Assembly: GCA_014190275.1 (NCBI GenBank)
Contig: BJGE01000013.1
Span: 1 to 37,448 of the forward strand
Length of the DNA stretch: 37,448 nucleotides
Reading direction: 5' to 3'
Origin: Actinomycetes bacterium
Lineage (GTDB): Bacteria; Actinomycetota; Actinomycetes; S36-B12
In this document: piece after piece, positions 16,492 through 25,330 of the stretch
Position numbering within the stretch: the first letter of the stretch is position 1
How the letters are laid out: each line of letters starts with the position of its first letter
Made by a program: the position numbers and the translations under genes
The notes under the pieces: generated by a model
Database searches by the model: none
The model's input: only the letters and a program-made list of their open reading frames with translations
What the model was told of the DNA's origin: nothing

Positions 16492-17967
16492 ATGTTGATT
16501 CGCACCGGCCCAGGCAGTAACCGTCTTCCCACGCAAGCAGCGCGAAGCGCCCTCGGCCGAGCCGCTAGAAAAACTGCCCCGCGCACCTCACTGGCGATCT
16601 GGGCACCGGCGCCGGACCGTGAAGATGTGGTGGACCAGCTGGCCGGGCAAGAGGTGGACCGAGTTCCGTCCCTCCTGCCGATCAGACACTCAAGGATGTC
16701 GGTTAATCCATTCACCTTCTATCGTGGATCGGCTTTGACGATGGCGACGGATCTTGGCACGCGCCCAAACTCTGGACTCAATGTGCAGTTATGTGGTGAC
16801 GCCCACCTATCAAACTTTGGGTTGTTCGCGGCCCCGGATAGAGCGGTCATCTTTGATATAAATGATTTTGATGAGACATTGCCAGGCCCGTTCGAGTTCG
16901 ATGTGGCGCGGTTGACTACTTCCTTCACGCTGGCCGCGCAGAACAATGGCTTTTCGGGGGTTGAAATCGAAAATATTACACTCGCGGCTGCAAACTCGTA
17001 TCGCACTGCTATTGCCGAATTCGCCAAGATGGGTGAATTGGAAATCTGGTACAACCGCGTCGATGCAAGCGTGCTTTCGGGCTGGGGGCGAGATGCTGCC
17101 GGCGCGAAAGGTGCGCAGGCCGCGAAAAGGACAATCGCGAAGGCTCAAAAGCGTGACACGTGGTCGGCGCTCAGCAAACTGACCGAAGTCGTTGACGGCG
17201 GGCGTCAATTCATTAATGCACCGCCCGTGTTGGTCCGGATATCACTTGAAAGCGATGTGCATCCCATAATTGGTGGGCTTCTTGAGCAATATCGCGGGAG
17301 TTTGATTGATGATCGGCGGGAACTCTTGAGCCGGTTCCGATTGCTAGATGTTGGCCACAAAGTGGTCGGCGTGGGCAGTGTCGGGCTCTTGGCGTTTGTC
17401 ATTTTACTTCAAGGCCGCGATGAGTCAGACCTCTTGGTGCTGCAGGTTAAGCAGGCGGTACGAAGTGTGCTTGAACCGGTTACTGCACCAAGTGAGTTTG
17501 ACAAGCAAGGTGAACGAGTCGTCAGCGGGCAGCGCCTGACCCAGGCCGCCAGCGATATCTTCCTTGGCTGGATCCGCGGTAAGCAGGGCCGGGACTTCTA
17601 TATTCGACAACTGCGTGACATGAAGTGGTCACCGGATGTCACTTTATTGGCGCCAGCCTACCTACGCGCCTACGCGATGATTTGTGGTCACACTCTTGCT
17701 AGAGCGCATGCACGATCTGGCGATGCGATCGCCATTGATTCCTATCTTGGGACCAGCGCCAAGTTCGATAACGCGATGCTGAACTTCGGGTTGGCTTACG
17801 CGGAGCAGGTCGGGAAGGATTTTGCAAGATACACCGATGCCATCGCGAGTGGTCGGGTTGCCGTCACGAGAGATGAAGTAGTCACGGCGAACCTGGCGTT
17901 CGCGGCGAGCGCTGAGTATGGGATTCAAGCCGTGCGCACCCCAACGGCTGAACTAGCCGGCGGATAG
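16492..17967 (+). CDS. DUF2252 family protein
   Basis: A 491-residue protein with the hallmark of DUF2252: SRMSVNPFTFYRGSALTMA, LCGDAHLSNFGLFA, and VIFDINDFDETLPGPFEFD followed by VARLTTSF. The family has a kinase-like fold and GDAHLSNFG resembles the catalytic loop of aminoglycoside/choline-type kinases, but I know of no confirmed reaction. Start ATG 16492 has no ribosome site; TAATCT ends six bases upstream (16480-16485), inside the antitoxin remnant, suggesting a leaderless transcript. Its 3' end overlaps the convergent membrane-protein gene by 15 bases. It appears to be inserted between cca and the inositol region together with the dead VapBC pair. Confidence 0.88.
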   Translation: MLIRTGPGSNRLPTQAARSALGRAARKTAPRTSLAIWAPAPDREDVVDQLAGQEVDRVPSLLPIRHSRMSVNPFTFYRGSALTMATDLGTRPNSGLNVQLCGDAHLSNFGLFAAPDRAVIFDINDFDETLPGPFEFDVARLTTSFTLAAQNNGFSGVEIENITLAAANSYRTAIAEFAKMGELEIWYNRVDASVLSGWGRDAAGAKGAQAAKRTIAKAQKRDTWSALSKLTEVVDGGRQFINAPPVLVRISLESDVHPIIGGLLEQYRGSLIDDRRELLSRFRLLDVGHKVVGVGSVGLLAFVILLQGRDESDLLVLQVKQAVRSVLEPVTAPSEFDKQGERVVSGQRLTQAASDIFLGWIRGKQGRDFYIRQLRDMKWSPDVTLLAPAYLRAYAMICGHTLARAHARSGDAIAIDSYLGTSAKFDNAMLNFGLAYAEQVGKDFARYTDAIASGRVAVTRDEVVTANLAFAASAEYGIQAVRTPTAELAGG

Positions 17968-19176
17968 CCCAGCTGGTGCGGCTGGCTTTTGCTTGTTGGC
18001 AATTAGCACCTGTAGCAAGGTGAATAAGCCGCCGGCGAGGAGGAGCAGCCAGATCATTCGGGTCAGTGACATCACATCACCGATCACCAGGGCCAAGACC
18101 AGCAGCACCGTAATGACCCAACGCACCGCATCGGCCCGCGCCCGCAGGAATTCGCTGAGCCCGTTTTGGGGAAGTGAAGAACCAATTTCGGTCAGGCCAG
18201 CGACGATGTGGGCGCGGATTTTCTGGGCCGGCCTAGAACTACCAGCGAACCAGCCGGCAATGGCGACGACGACACCGAAGATAAGCAGCCCCTGTAGCCC
18301 GGCCACCAGATAGTTGAACATGGTGTCCCAGAAAATACCGGAGGCACCACCGAAGATGGTGCCAGCGAGCTGGTTGACAAAGAGATTCTCACCAACCCCG
18401 AGCGCCCAGGTGGTCAGGCCCCCCGCCACAACCAGTGCTGCGCCAACGGCGAGAACCATGCGGGGTCGTCGACGCGCCAGCGTGATCGCGATGCCGAACA
18501 AGATTGCAATCAGCAGCGGGAACCACTGCAAAATCGGCGAGGCTAGGGAGTAGATGAACTGCAACTGCGCCACCGCGGGTGCCTCAAAGAGCACGATCTG
18601 ACGGTCCGACTGCGGCACGGTAACTTTGTCGGCGATGCTAACTCCTTGCGCAACAAGTTGGGTCTGCACCGCGGTCAGTAGATCGGTGATATCAAGTACT
18701 AGTTGATCGCCTTGCATCTGTACGGGACCTTCGCTACCGCCCTGGAGAATCGCGACGACACTCTTTTGTGTTGCGCCGGCAAGGGTTATCCAGACTTTTT
18801 GGAAGGCGTCAGAGGCAATAAAACCTTGTACAAGTTGACCGATGAGCCCATTTATGCCAGCGGCGATTGGTGCTGACAAGGCGGAGGACAGCTGTTCATT
18901 GTTAAGGAGTCCGCCGAGGAAGTCGCCAACGATGGCGGAGGTATCAACCTGCTGCACGAGAGCCGCGGTCACAGCTTCGGAGACCGCTGCTTGAACCTCC
19001 GGCGACTGCGACAACGGGGCGACAGTCGCGAGGAACTGCTCACTGTTTACCACAGTGGCATGGCCCCAATGGCCGACCATGGCAACCGGCGTAAGTGCCG
19101 CGGCAATCACGAAGATTAGAACCGCAACGATGGACCGCACGCCCCAGCGCTTCTTCGTAGATGAAACCTCACTCAT
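17953..19176 (-). CDS. Polytopic membrane protein of unknown function
   Basis: A 407-residue protein: a membrane helix at about 15-37, an extracytoplasmic region of about 170 residues rich in alanine, valine and glutamine (SPEVQAAVSEAVTAALVQQV), then five or more helices from about 210 to the end. Similar proteins annotated only as conserved membrane protein occur in actinobacteria; I know of no function. Start ATG 19176 is supported by the basic segment STKKRW before the first helix. It follows the MFS gene on the same strand by about 40 bases, so the two may be co-transcribed. Confidence 0.75.
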   Translation of the reverse strand: MSEVSSTKKRWGVRSIVAVLIFVIAAALTPVAMVGHWGHATVVNSEQFLATVAPLSQSPEVQAAVSEAVTAALVQQVDTSAIVGDFLGGLLNNEQLSSALSAPIAAGINGLIGQLVQGFIASDAFQKVWITLAGATQKSVVAILQGGSEGPVQMQGDQLVLDITDLLTAVQTQLVAQGVSIADKVTVPQSDRQIVLFEAPAVAQLQFIYSLASPILQWFPLLIAILFGIAITLARRRPRMVLAVGAALVVAGGLTTWALGVGENLFVNQLAGTIFGGASGIFWDTMFNYLVAGLQGLLIFGVVVAIAGWFAGSSRPAQKIRAHIVAGLTEIGSSLPQNGLSEFLRARADAVRWVITVLLVLALVIGDVMSLTRMIWLLLLAGGLFTLLQVLIANKQKPAAPAGLSAG

Positions 19177-19215
19177 GGCTCTCCCGAGGCTAAGTTTCGT
19201 CAGATCGAAAGCATG

Positions 19216-20511
19216 TCACAAATCTGATCGCGAGCGAAGCCTATTGCCCTGACCCGTTTGGTACCAAGCGGCTGTGGCGAGAAGCAGCAGGCCAACTCCT
19301 GCGTAGGCCCAGGGGGCTTGTCCGCTTTTCGGCGAGACGAGGGCCATCACGGTGATGCCGAAGACCAATGCCACATTCACGATCATGTCGAACAGAGCGA
19401 ATACTCGCCCGAGATGGTCATCTGGAAGATGCCGTTGGATCAAAGTGTCGGAGCAGACTTTGACCGACTGACCGGCGAATCCCATCGAGAGCGCACCGCC
19501 AAGGAGGGCTGCAAACACCGGGGTCATAGCGCCAATAAAGATGAGCCCGGCCCCCAAAGTGCCGGCCTGCAGGAGCGCGAAACCAGACCAACGCACCGCG
19601 CCGTACCGACGGGTTGCCCCTGGGGTTAGCACCGCACCTATCAGGGCCCCGGTGGCAGCCGCCGCGGTGATGATGGCGAATTGGCCAAGTGCCGAATCAG
19701 CCTGCCCAATTTCATTGAAAGTTCCGCGCACCAATAAGAGCGCGCCGGCGGTTAGTACCCCAAATGCAATGCGGTGCATGCCGACAACGGTGATCGCTCG
19801 GCGCGGGATACGGTCGCGGCCGAGCACTCGCAGCCCGTCGACTAACCCGGACAACACCCCGGTGAGGGTGTCGGCCGGTTTGTCACCACTTGGCCCCAAG
19901 GTGTCCTTGCCGAGGCGTAGTGCTAGCGCGCCAGCGAGCGCGAAGCCGGTAGCTGCCGACAGCAGCACGACCTGGCTCCCGAAATCACCACCGCCGATCA
20001 CCCCGCGAAGGGTGACACCAACCAGCGCACCAATTGCTGCTGCGATGGTTCCAGAGGTTGGGGTTAATGCATTGGCGGTTACGAGGTCGCGTCCCTCCAC
20101 CACATGTGGCAACGATGCAGAGAGACCGGCTAGCACGAATCGGCCGATGCCCAGCACCGTAAGGACCGTCACGCCCAGCCAAAGTCCATCATTACCGGCC
20201 AACACGAACGCAACGATGGGCAAGGTGACCAAGGCTTTGAGCAGGTTAGCCCGCACGAGCACATTTCGGCGGCGCCAACGATCTAAGAACACCCCAGCAA
20301 ATGGACCGATGACTGAATAGGGCAGATAGAGGATCGCAAAAGCCGCCGCGACTTTCACCGCATCTGGTTGTCTTTCCGGGGAGAAGAGCACAAAAGTTGC
20401 GAGCGCTGCTTGTAACAGTCCATCGGAGAATTGGCCAACCAGGCGGACCGACCAGAGTTTTCGAAAGTCCGGTCGAGCGAGGACTTCGCGAAGGGCGGGG
20501 AGCGCGACCAC
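19216..20511 (-). CDS. MFS transporter
   Basis: A 431-residue protein with about 12 membrane helices. The cytoplasmic loop between helices 2 and 3 has the major-facilitator signature in the form GVFLDRWRRRNVLV. The N-terminus, LARPDFRKLWSVRLVGQFSDG, is typical of the enterobactin-exporter-like/MFS_3 group common in actinobacteria. Substrate unknown. An MFS gene at this place beside ino1 is common in actinobacteria. GTG 20511 has no ribosome site; TAGCGT ends seven bases upstream, fitting a leaderless mRNA. Confidence 0.85.
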   Translation of the reverse strand: MVALPALREVLARPDFRKLWSVRLVGQFSDGLLQAALATFVLFSPERQPDAVKVAAAFAILYLPYSVIGPFAGVFLDRWRRRNVLVRANLLKALVTLPIVAFVLAGNDGLWLGVTVLTVLGIGRFVLAGLSASLPHVVEGRDLVTANALTPTSGTIAAAIGALVGVTLRGVIGGGDFGSQVVLLSAATGFALAGALALRLGKDTLGPSGDKPADTLTGVLSGLVDGLRVLGRDRIPRRAITVVGMHRIAFGVLTAGALLLVRGTFNEIGQADSALGQFAIITAAAATGALIGAVLTPGATRRYGAVRWSGFALLQAGTLGAGLIFIGAMTPVFAALLGGALSMGFAGQSVKVCSDTLIQRHLPDDHLGRVFALFDMIVNVALVFGITVMALVSPKSGQAPWAYAGVGLLLLATAAWYQTGQGNRLRSRSDL

Positions 20512-20604
20512 GAATGCGACGCTACAGGTTGCTGATCAACCCACCTCTGCACGGGGTAAGGTCTGTGCACGGCCATCTGGTCAGCAAACCCAAGGAGTCA
20601 TCGC

Positions 20605-20721
20605 GTGCATTATTTAATCGGCATTGTTGTCTTCGTCGGGTTGACAGCTGGCGCAATCGCGCTCGGAGTTAAGTTCTTCGACACCTCCGTCAGCGAGCAA
20701 GAACACGACAAAAAGTGGTAG
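20605..20721 (+). CDS. Small membrane protein, 38 residues
   Basis: GTG 20605 is preceded by a strong ribosome site, AAGGAG, eight bases upstream. The product is one hydrophobic helix (LIGIVVFVGLTAGAIALGV) and a charged tail (DTSVSEQEHDKKW). It belongs to no family I know. It lies alone between the divergent MFS gene and the convergent ino1 gene. The Shine-Dalgarno, charged end and clean helix make a real gene likely. Confidence 0.6.
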   Translation: MHYLIGIVVFVGLTAGAIALGVKFFDTSVSEQEHDKKW

Positions 20722-20776
20722 CTCCTGTTTAACTCCTTCGGTCCCCGATAAATTCGATAGCCGGTCCGCGCTGAAA

Positions 20777-21856
20777 TTACCGCTCGATAGCGCCGGTGAT
20801 GAAGTCCTCAACGGCCTGCTTGGCCTCGCTGTCGTTGTACTGAATCGGCGGTGACTTCATGAAGTAGGAGGAAGCCGACAGGATTGGGCCGCCGATACCG
20901 CGATCCATGGCGATCTTCGCGGCGCGCACCGCGTCGATAATCACCCCGGCGCTGTTTGGTGAATCCCAGACTTCGAGCTTGTACTCCAAGTTCAGCGGCA
21001 CATTGCCAAAGGCCCGGCCCTCCAGACGGACAAAAGCCCACTTGCGGTCATCAAGCCAAGCGATGTAATCGGACGGGCCGATGTGCACATTGCGGGCCCC
21101 GAGGTCATGGCCCACCTGTGAGGTGACCGATTGGGTCTTGGAGATTTTCTTTGACTCAAGGCGATCGCGCTCAAGCATGTTCATGAAGTCCATATTGCCG
21201 CCGACATTTAGTTGGTAGGTGCGATCAAGAATGACGCCTCGGTCTTCGAATAACTTTGCCATCACTCGGTGCGTGATCGTGGCACCGACCTGGCTCTTGA
21301 TGTCATCACCAACGATCGGCAGACCGGCATCTTCGAACTTCTTGGCCCACTGGGGGGTGCCGGCGATGAAAACGGGAAGGGCATTGACGAAACCGCAACC
21401 GGCATCGATGGCGCACTGCGCGTAGTACTTGGCCGCCGCGTCGGAGCCAACCGGCAGGTAGCAAACGACAATGTCGACGCGGGCTGCCTTCAGCGCGGCA
21501 ACAACATCTACCGGGTCAGCTTCGGACTCGGTGATCATTTCGCGGTAGTACTTGCCGAGGCCGTCCAAGGTATGGCCCCGCTGCACGGTGACCCCGGAGT
21601 TCGGCACATCGCAAATCTTGATGGTGTTGTTTTCCGATGCGCCAATGGCATCAGCGAGATCAAGGCCGACCTTCTTGGAGTCAACATCGAAAGCAGCAAC
21701 GAATTCAACATCTCGTACGTGGTACGGCCCAAACTTCACGTGCATCAGGCCGGGTACGACGTCGGCTGGGTCAGCATCCTTGTAGAACACCACACCTTGC
21801 ACGAGCGATGAGGCGCAGTTGCCGACTCCGACAACCGCGACACGAATTGAACTCAT
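20777..21856 (-). CDS. ino1: Inositol-3-phosphate synthase
   Basis: Converts glucose 6-phosphate to 1L-myo-inositol 1-phosphate with NAD, the first step towards phosphatidylinositol, its mannosides and mycothiol in actinobacteria. The NAD-binding start [16 protein letters not shown], the [19 protein letters not shown] segment and the catalytic-core [11 protein letters not shown], then [12 protein letters not shown], are all present. The 359 residues match the actinobacterial form. ATG 21856 overlaps the padR stop (ATGA) and has AGGAG upstream, so it is the second gene of a padR-ino1 operon, probably controlled by PadR at the palindromes described upstream. Confidence 0.95.
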   Translation of the reverse strand: MSSIRVAVVGVGNCASSLVQGVVFYKDADPADVVPGLMHVKFGPYHVRDVEFVAAFDVDSKKVGLDLADAIGASENNTIKICDVPNSGVTVQRGHTLDGLGKYYREMITESEADPVDVVAALKAARVDIVVCYLPVGSDAAAKYYAQCAIDAGCGFVNALPVFIAGTPQWAKKFEDAGLPIVGDDIKSQVGATITHRVMAKLFEDRGVILDRTYQLNVGGNMDFMNMLERDRLESKKISKTQSVTSQVGHDLGARNVHIGPSDYIAWLDDRKWAFVRLEGRAFGNVPLNLEYKLEVWDSPNSAGVIIDAVRAAKIAMDRGIGGPILSASSYFMKSPPIQYNDSEAKQAVEDFITGAIER

Positions 21857-22440
21857 TTCTTACTCCTCTTTACCTTTGGGGCAATTGACGTGCCGACCTT
21901 CGGCAGGTTTCTTTCGGCAAGAATCAAACTGTTGAGCCAGCTAACTTCACGCTCGGCACCCTCGACACCGTGCTCTTGCATCTGCAGTAGGAAGGTGTCC
22001 ATTCGATCGCGGCCACGTTTCATCGACTCGCGCATCAGGGCAAGTCGCTCCTCCAGTCGTGACCGGCGACCCTCAAGGATGCGCAACCGCACACTTACCT
22101 CGGTGCGCGAGAAGAAGGCCAGCCGGGTTGCGAAGCCCTCGTCATCCCAGGCGTCGGAGCCGGGCTGGTTTGCCCATTCGGTGAAGGCATCCTTGCCATC
22201 ACCGGTTAGGGCATAAACCACCCGGGCCCGTTTGGTGGTGGGTCCAGCGACGGCACCTAATTGTTCGATCCAGCCACGATCTTGGAGTCGTCTTAGGCAG
22301 GGGTACAGCGAGCCATAGGAAAGTGCGCGAAACGGGCCGAGGATCTCGGTCAGCGACTTGCGCAGCGCGTAACCGTGGAGTGGGCCTTCAGCTAGCACGC
22401 CCAAGGAGGCGAACTCCAGTAGATCGGTACGGGTGATCAC
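21853..22440 (-). CDS. PadR-family transcriptional regulator
   Basis: The winged-helix N-terminal domain reads [20 protein letters not shown] and [20 protein letters not shown], the PadR signature, followed by a C-terminal helical (Vir_act_alpha_C-like) dimerisation part of about 90 residues. GTG 22440 is chosen: a -10 box lies six bases upstream, the family starts here, and the frame farther upstream would overlap the operator. At 195 residues it fits PadR subfamily 1. The same pair, PadR then ino1, is found in mycobacteria (Rv0047c-ino1). It probably represses its own operon. Confidence 0.92.
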   Translation of the reverse strand: MITRTDLLEFASLGVLAEGPLHGYALRKSLTEILGPFRALSYGSLYPCLRRLQDRGWIEQLGAVAGPTTKRARVVYALTGDGKDAFTEWANQPGSDAWDDEGFATRLAFFSRTEVSVRLRILEGRRSRLEERLALMRESMKRGRDRMDTFLLQMQEHGVEGAEREVSWLNSLILAERNLPKVGTSIAPKVKRSKK

Positions 22441-22446
22441 GCTGCT

Positions 22447-22475
22447 ACGATATATCGCCGCGATATATCCGTCAA
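22447..22475 (-). promoter_or_regulatory. padR-ino1 promoter with PadR-type operators in the spacer
   Basis: On the minus strand TTGACG (22475-22470), a spacer of exactly 17 bases and TATCGT (22452-22447) form a near-consensus sigma-70-type promoter; GTG 22440 follows after six bases, so the mRNA is leaderless. GATATATC, itself a palindrome, occurs at 22449-22456 and 22462-22469, 13 bases apart, and fills the spacer up to the -10 box. AT-rich TATATC/GATATA palindromes are typical PadR operators. Binding there would block polymerase. Confidence 0.75.
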
Positions 22476-22569
22476 CAGCCCGCGGTAATTTTCGCAAGGG
22501 CTTCCCCGGCCCCCGTGGTTGGCGGTGGTCCGCGGCCGATGGCCGGATCATCGCGTAGGATCTGGCACC

Positions 22570-23091
22570 ATGGCTGTGCCCCGACGCTTAGGTGTGCGCG
22601 GCAGTGTTGTTAGGGGTGAACCCGGTAGAGCCCATAGGTCGAGTGGATCCGCGCCGCTGGCTGAGCCCGAGGATGTCGCAGACCCAGCCCTACCCCGCTC
22701 GGTTGTCGACTTCGCCTTGCAGCGCAAAAGCGCCTTGCACACCTTTTTCAATGGGGGTGCCCTGAGCAGTGAGTTCTGCGATGCGGACACCTACCTGCTT
22801 CGGGCCGCGAAATTCCATGGTGAGTTAACCGCGCACCCCTGCCCGGTCTGCCGCGATCTGGGCTTTGTCACTGTCACCTACGTCTACGGCGATGAGCTCG
22901 GGCCCTATTCCGGTCGGGTTCGGCAAAGTCAAGAACTCGGGGCCATGGCCTCCCAGTTCGGCCGCTTCAAGGTTTATGTGGTCGAGGTGTGTCAGCGCTG
23001 CCACTGGAACTACCTGACAAAGTCATATGTCCTAGGTGACGGTGTGCCGAGACGGGCTTTACCCGCCGCGCGTGATCTCATGGAGCTCTAG
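22570..23091 (+). CDS. DUF5318 family protein
   Basis: The C-terminal 130 residues match the actinobacterial DUF5318 family: VVDFALQRKSAL, FCDADTYLLRAAKFHGE, then CPVCRDLG, VTYVYGDELG and VEVCQRCHWNYLTKSYVLGD. The paired CPVC and CQRC would form a zinc ribbon. Function unknown; the gene is conserved between padR-ino1 and the class A penicillin-binding protein. ATG 22570 is chosen because TAGGAT ends eight bases upstream and no Shine-Dalgarno exists. The roughly 40 residues before the domain are low in conservation and arginine-rich. Confidence 0.85.
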   Translation: MAVPRRLGVRGSVVRGEPGRAHRSSGSAPLAEPEDVADPALPRSVVDFALQRKSALHTFFNGGALSSEFCDADTYLLRAAKFHGELTAHPCPVCRDLGFVTVTYVYGDELGPYSGRVRQSQELGAMASQFGRFKVYVVEVCQRCHWNYLTKSYVLGDGVPRRALPAARDLMEL

Positions 23092-23140
23092 GTCAGCCCT
23101 GGCCGGGCGAACCTAACCCTTCCCCGTCAGTGAGGTCACC

Positions 23141-25330
23141 TTGAGCTCCCCTCGGCAGCCCGCCAAGAAGGCGGCGAAAAAGTCCGCTAAACCACGCGCG
23201 AGGCCGGGGGCGAGTGGTCGCACCAAGAAGAAGCGGCACTGGGTGCGCGGGCTCATCATAACTTTCGTCGTGCTGACCGCACTCGGCGTCGGGGCCTTTG
23301 CCTTCGCGGTATCGCGTACCACGGTGCCGTCACCCAATGAGGTTTCGACAAGTGAAGCGTCCATCGTCTATTGGGCTGACGGTAAGACCGAACTCGGGCG
23401 ACTCGGCGAAGCCACCCGCCGCAGTGTTGCACTTGCTGATGTGCCAATTGATGCACAGCACGCGGTGCTTGCCGCCGAAGACCGATCCTTCTACGAGCAC
23501 GGTGGTGTTTCGCCACTTGGTATTGGACGCGCTGTTCTTAACAACTTGCAAGGGGGATCAACCCAAGGTGGCTCCACCATCACCCAGCAGTATGCGAAGA
23601 ATGCGTACCTAACGCAGGATCGGTCGTGGAGTCGAAAGGCAAAAGAACTGTTACTCGCCTTCAAATTAGAGACCGTGGTATCAAAGGATCAAATCCTCGA
23701 GGATTACCTGAACACCATCTTTTTCGGACGTGGTGCCTACGGAATCGAGGCGGCGGCCATCGCATACTTCGGCACGCCCGTCGTTAATCTGGACGTAGCA
23801 CAAGCCGCGGTGCTCGCCGCTGTCATCAAATCACCTAATGGCCTTGCGCCCGAGGAGAATCTGCCGGCGCTAAAGGCCCGGTGGTCTTATGTTCTGGATT
23901 CAATGGTCGAGCAGGGTTGGCTGACTCCGCAGCAACGTAAGGCGGCAAAGTTCCCGGAGATCAATAAACAAAAAGCCGGGAACCGTCTCGGCGGGCAAAC
24001 CGGTTTCCTGTTGCGGGCGGTCACCGATCAGTTAGCTACTTTGGGCTTTGACGAAACCGAAATTCAACGTGGTGGCTTGCGCATCACCTCGACATTTGTG
24101 CAGGCAGCACAAAAAGGCGCAACAGCCGCGGTCCGCAAGGTGGGCCCGGATGCCAATACTGAAGGCCTGCGGATTGGCTTGGCCGCGGTGCGCCCGGGTA
24201 CCGGTGAAGTAGTTGCGATGTATGCGGGGAAGAACTTCATCGACGATCAGATCAACAATGCCACCCGAGAGTTCGCGCAGGCAGGGTCGACATTCAAACC
24301 CTTTGCCCTGGCTGCGGCATTTGAGCAAGGGGTGCCACTTGGCACTGAGCTGAACGGCGATTCGCCGTCGACGGTCAACGGCTACACCTTCTCAAACTAT
24401 GGTGACAAGTCCTACGGTCCGGTAACGCTGCTGCAAGCAACCGAGTTCAGCATCAACAGTGCGTATGTGCAGTTGGAGTCACAGGTGGGCGTGGATGCGG
24501 TAGCCGAAACCGCGATACGTGCTGGTGTTCCTGACACCACTCCTGGCTTGAATCTCGACAAACTAGATTTGACGTTTGTGCTCGGTACCGCTTCACCATC
24601 TGGGTTGAGCATGGCCAATGCCTATGCGACTTTTGCAGCAGGTGGGGTGCAGTCGGGGACGACTTATATTAAGGCAGTGCTGGGCTTAAATGGTGGCTTG
24701 CTGTATGAGTATGAACCCAAGACGACGGCGGCATTCAATGCGGAAATAGCAAATAGCGTTAATTACACCTTGAATAAAGTGGTAACCGATGGCACTGCCT
24801 TTGCGGCACAAAAACTTGGGCGTCCAGCCGCTGCTAAGACGGGGACAACCGATGGCAACAAAAGCGCATGGTTTGTTGGCTATACCCCGCAACTTGCGAC
24901 GGCGGTGCTGATGGCCAAGGAGGATGCCAGCGGGATGCCGGTTTCACTTTCTGGCACCGGCGGTCTAGACACCGTGACCGGTGGCTCGTATCCGGCCGCG
25001 ATCTGGACCGCATTCATGACCGCTGCGCTGCTAAATGAGCCAGCGCTTGATTTCGCTGCGCCGACCGGTGATCTCACTAAAGCACCCGATTGCCCCTTGA
25101 TCATGCCGACCGATGGCACGCCGATACCGATTGGCTGCCCAACTCCGAGCATCATTGAATTTGGCCCCGAGCCCACAGTTGTGGCCTCGGACGGCGCCGT
25201 GCCGCTCCCAAGTGCTGCTGCCCCGGAGCCCATTCAGCCCGGTGATCAAACGGCACCCGAACCTGGGGTGGCACCGGCACCAAGTGTTGGCCCACCGGCC
25301 CCCCCGACCGATGAGGCGGTGCCCGGATGA
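23141..25330 (+). CDS. Class A penicillin-binding protein (glycosyltransferase and transpeptidase)
   Basis: A 729-residue bifunctional peptidoglycan synthase, PonA-like. A lysine-rich cytoplasmic head (1-34) precedes one membrane anchor (about 36-58). The GT51 domain follows, with AAEDRSFYEHGG (catalytic E113) and GGSTITQQYAKN. The transpeptidase domain has STFK (S383 nucleophile, K386), SIN (437-439) and KTGTT (from K566). The last 80 residues are proline- and alanine-rich. It polymerises and cross-links lipid II outside the membrane. The start TTG 23141 is the only one that supplies the basic head; its ribosome site is weak (GTGAGG). It overlaps the next gene by four bases (ATGA). Confidence 0.93.
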   Translation: MSSPRQPAKKAAKKSAKPRARPGASGRTKKKRHWVRGLIITFVVLTALGVGAFAFAVSRTTVPSPNEVSTSEASIVYWADGKTELGRLGEATRRSVALADVPIDAQHAVLAAEDRSFYEHGGVSPLGIGRAVLNNLQGGSTQGGSTITQQYAKNAYLTQDRSWSRKAKELLLAFKLETVVSKDQILEDYLNTIFFGRGAYGIEAAAIAYFGTPVVNLDVAQAAVLAAVIKSPNGLAPEENLPALKARWSYVLDSMVEQGWLTPQQRKAAKFPEINKQKAGNRLGGQTGFLLRAVTDQLATLGFDETEIQRGGLRITSTFVQAAQKGATAAVRKVGPDANTEGLRIGLAAVRPGTGEVVAMYAGKNFIDDQINNATREFAQAGSTFKPFALAAAFEQGVPLGTELNGDSPSTVNGYTFSNYGDKSYGPVTLLQATEFSINSAYVQLESQVGVDAVAETAIRAGVPDTTPGLNLDKLDLTFVLGTASPSGLSMANAYATFAAGGVQSGTTYIKAVLGLNGGLLYEYEPKTTAAFNAEIANSVNYTLNKVVTDGTAFAAQKLGRPAAAKTGTTDGNKSAWFVGYTPQLATAVLMAKEDASGMPVSLSGTGGLDTVTGGSYPAAIWTAFMTAALLNEPALDFAAPTGDLTKAPDCPLIMPTDGTPIPIGCPTPSIIEFGPEPTVVASDGAVPLPSAAAPEPIQPGDQTAPEPGVAPAPSVGPPAPPTDEAVPG

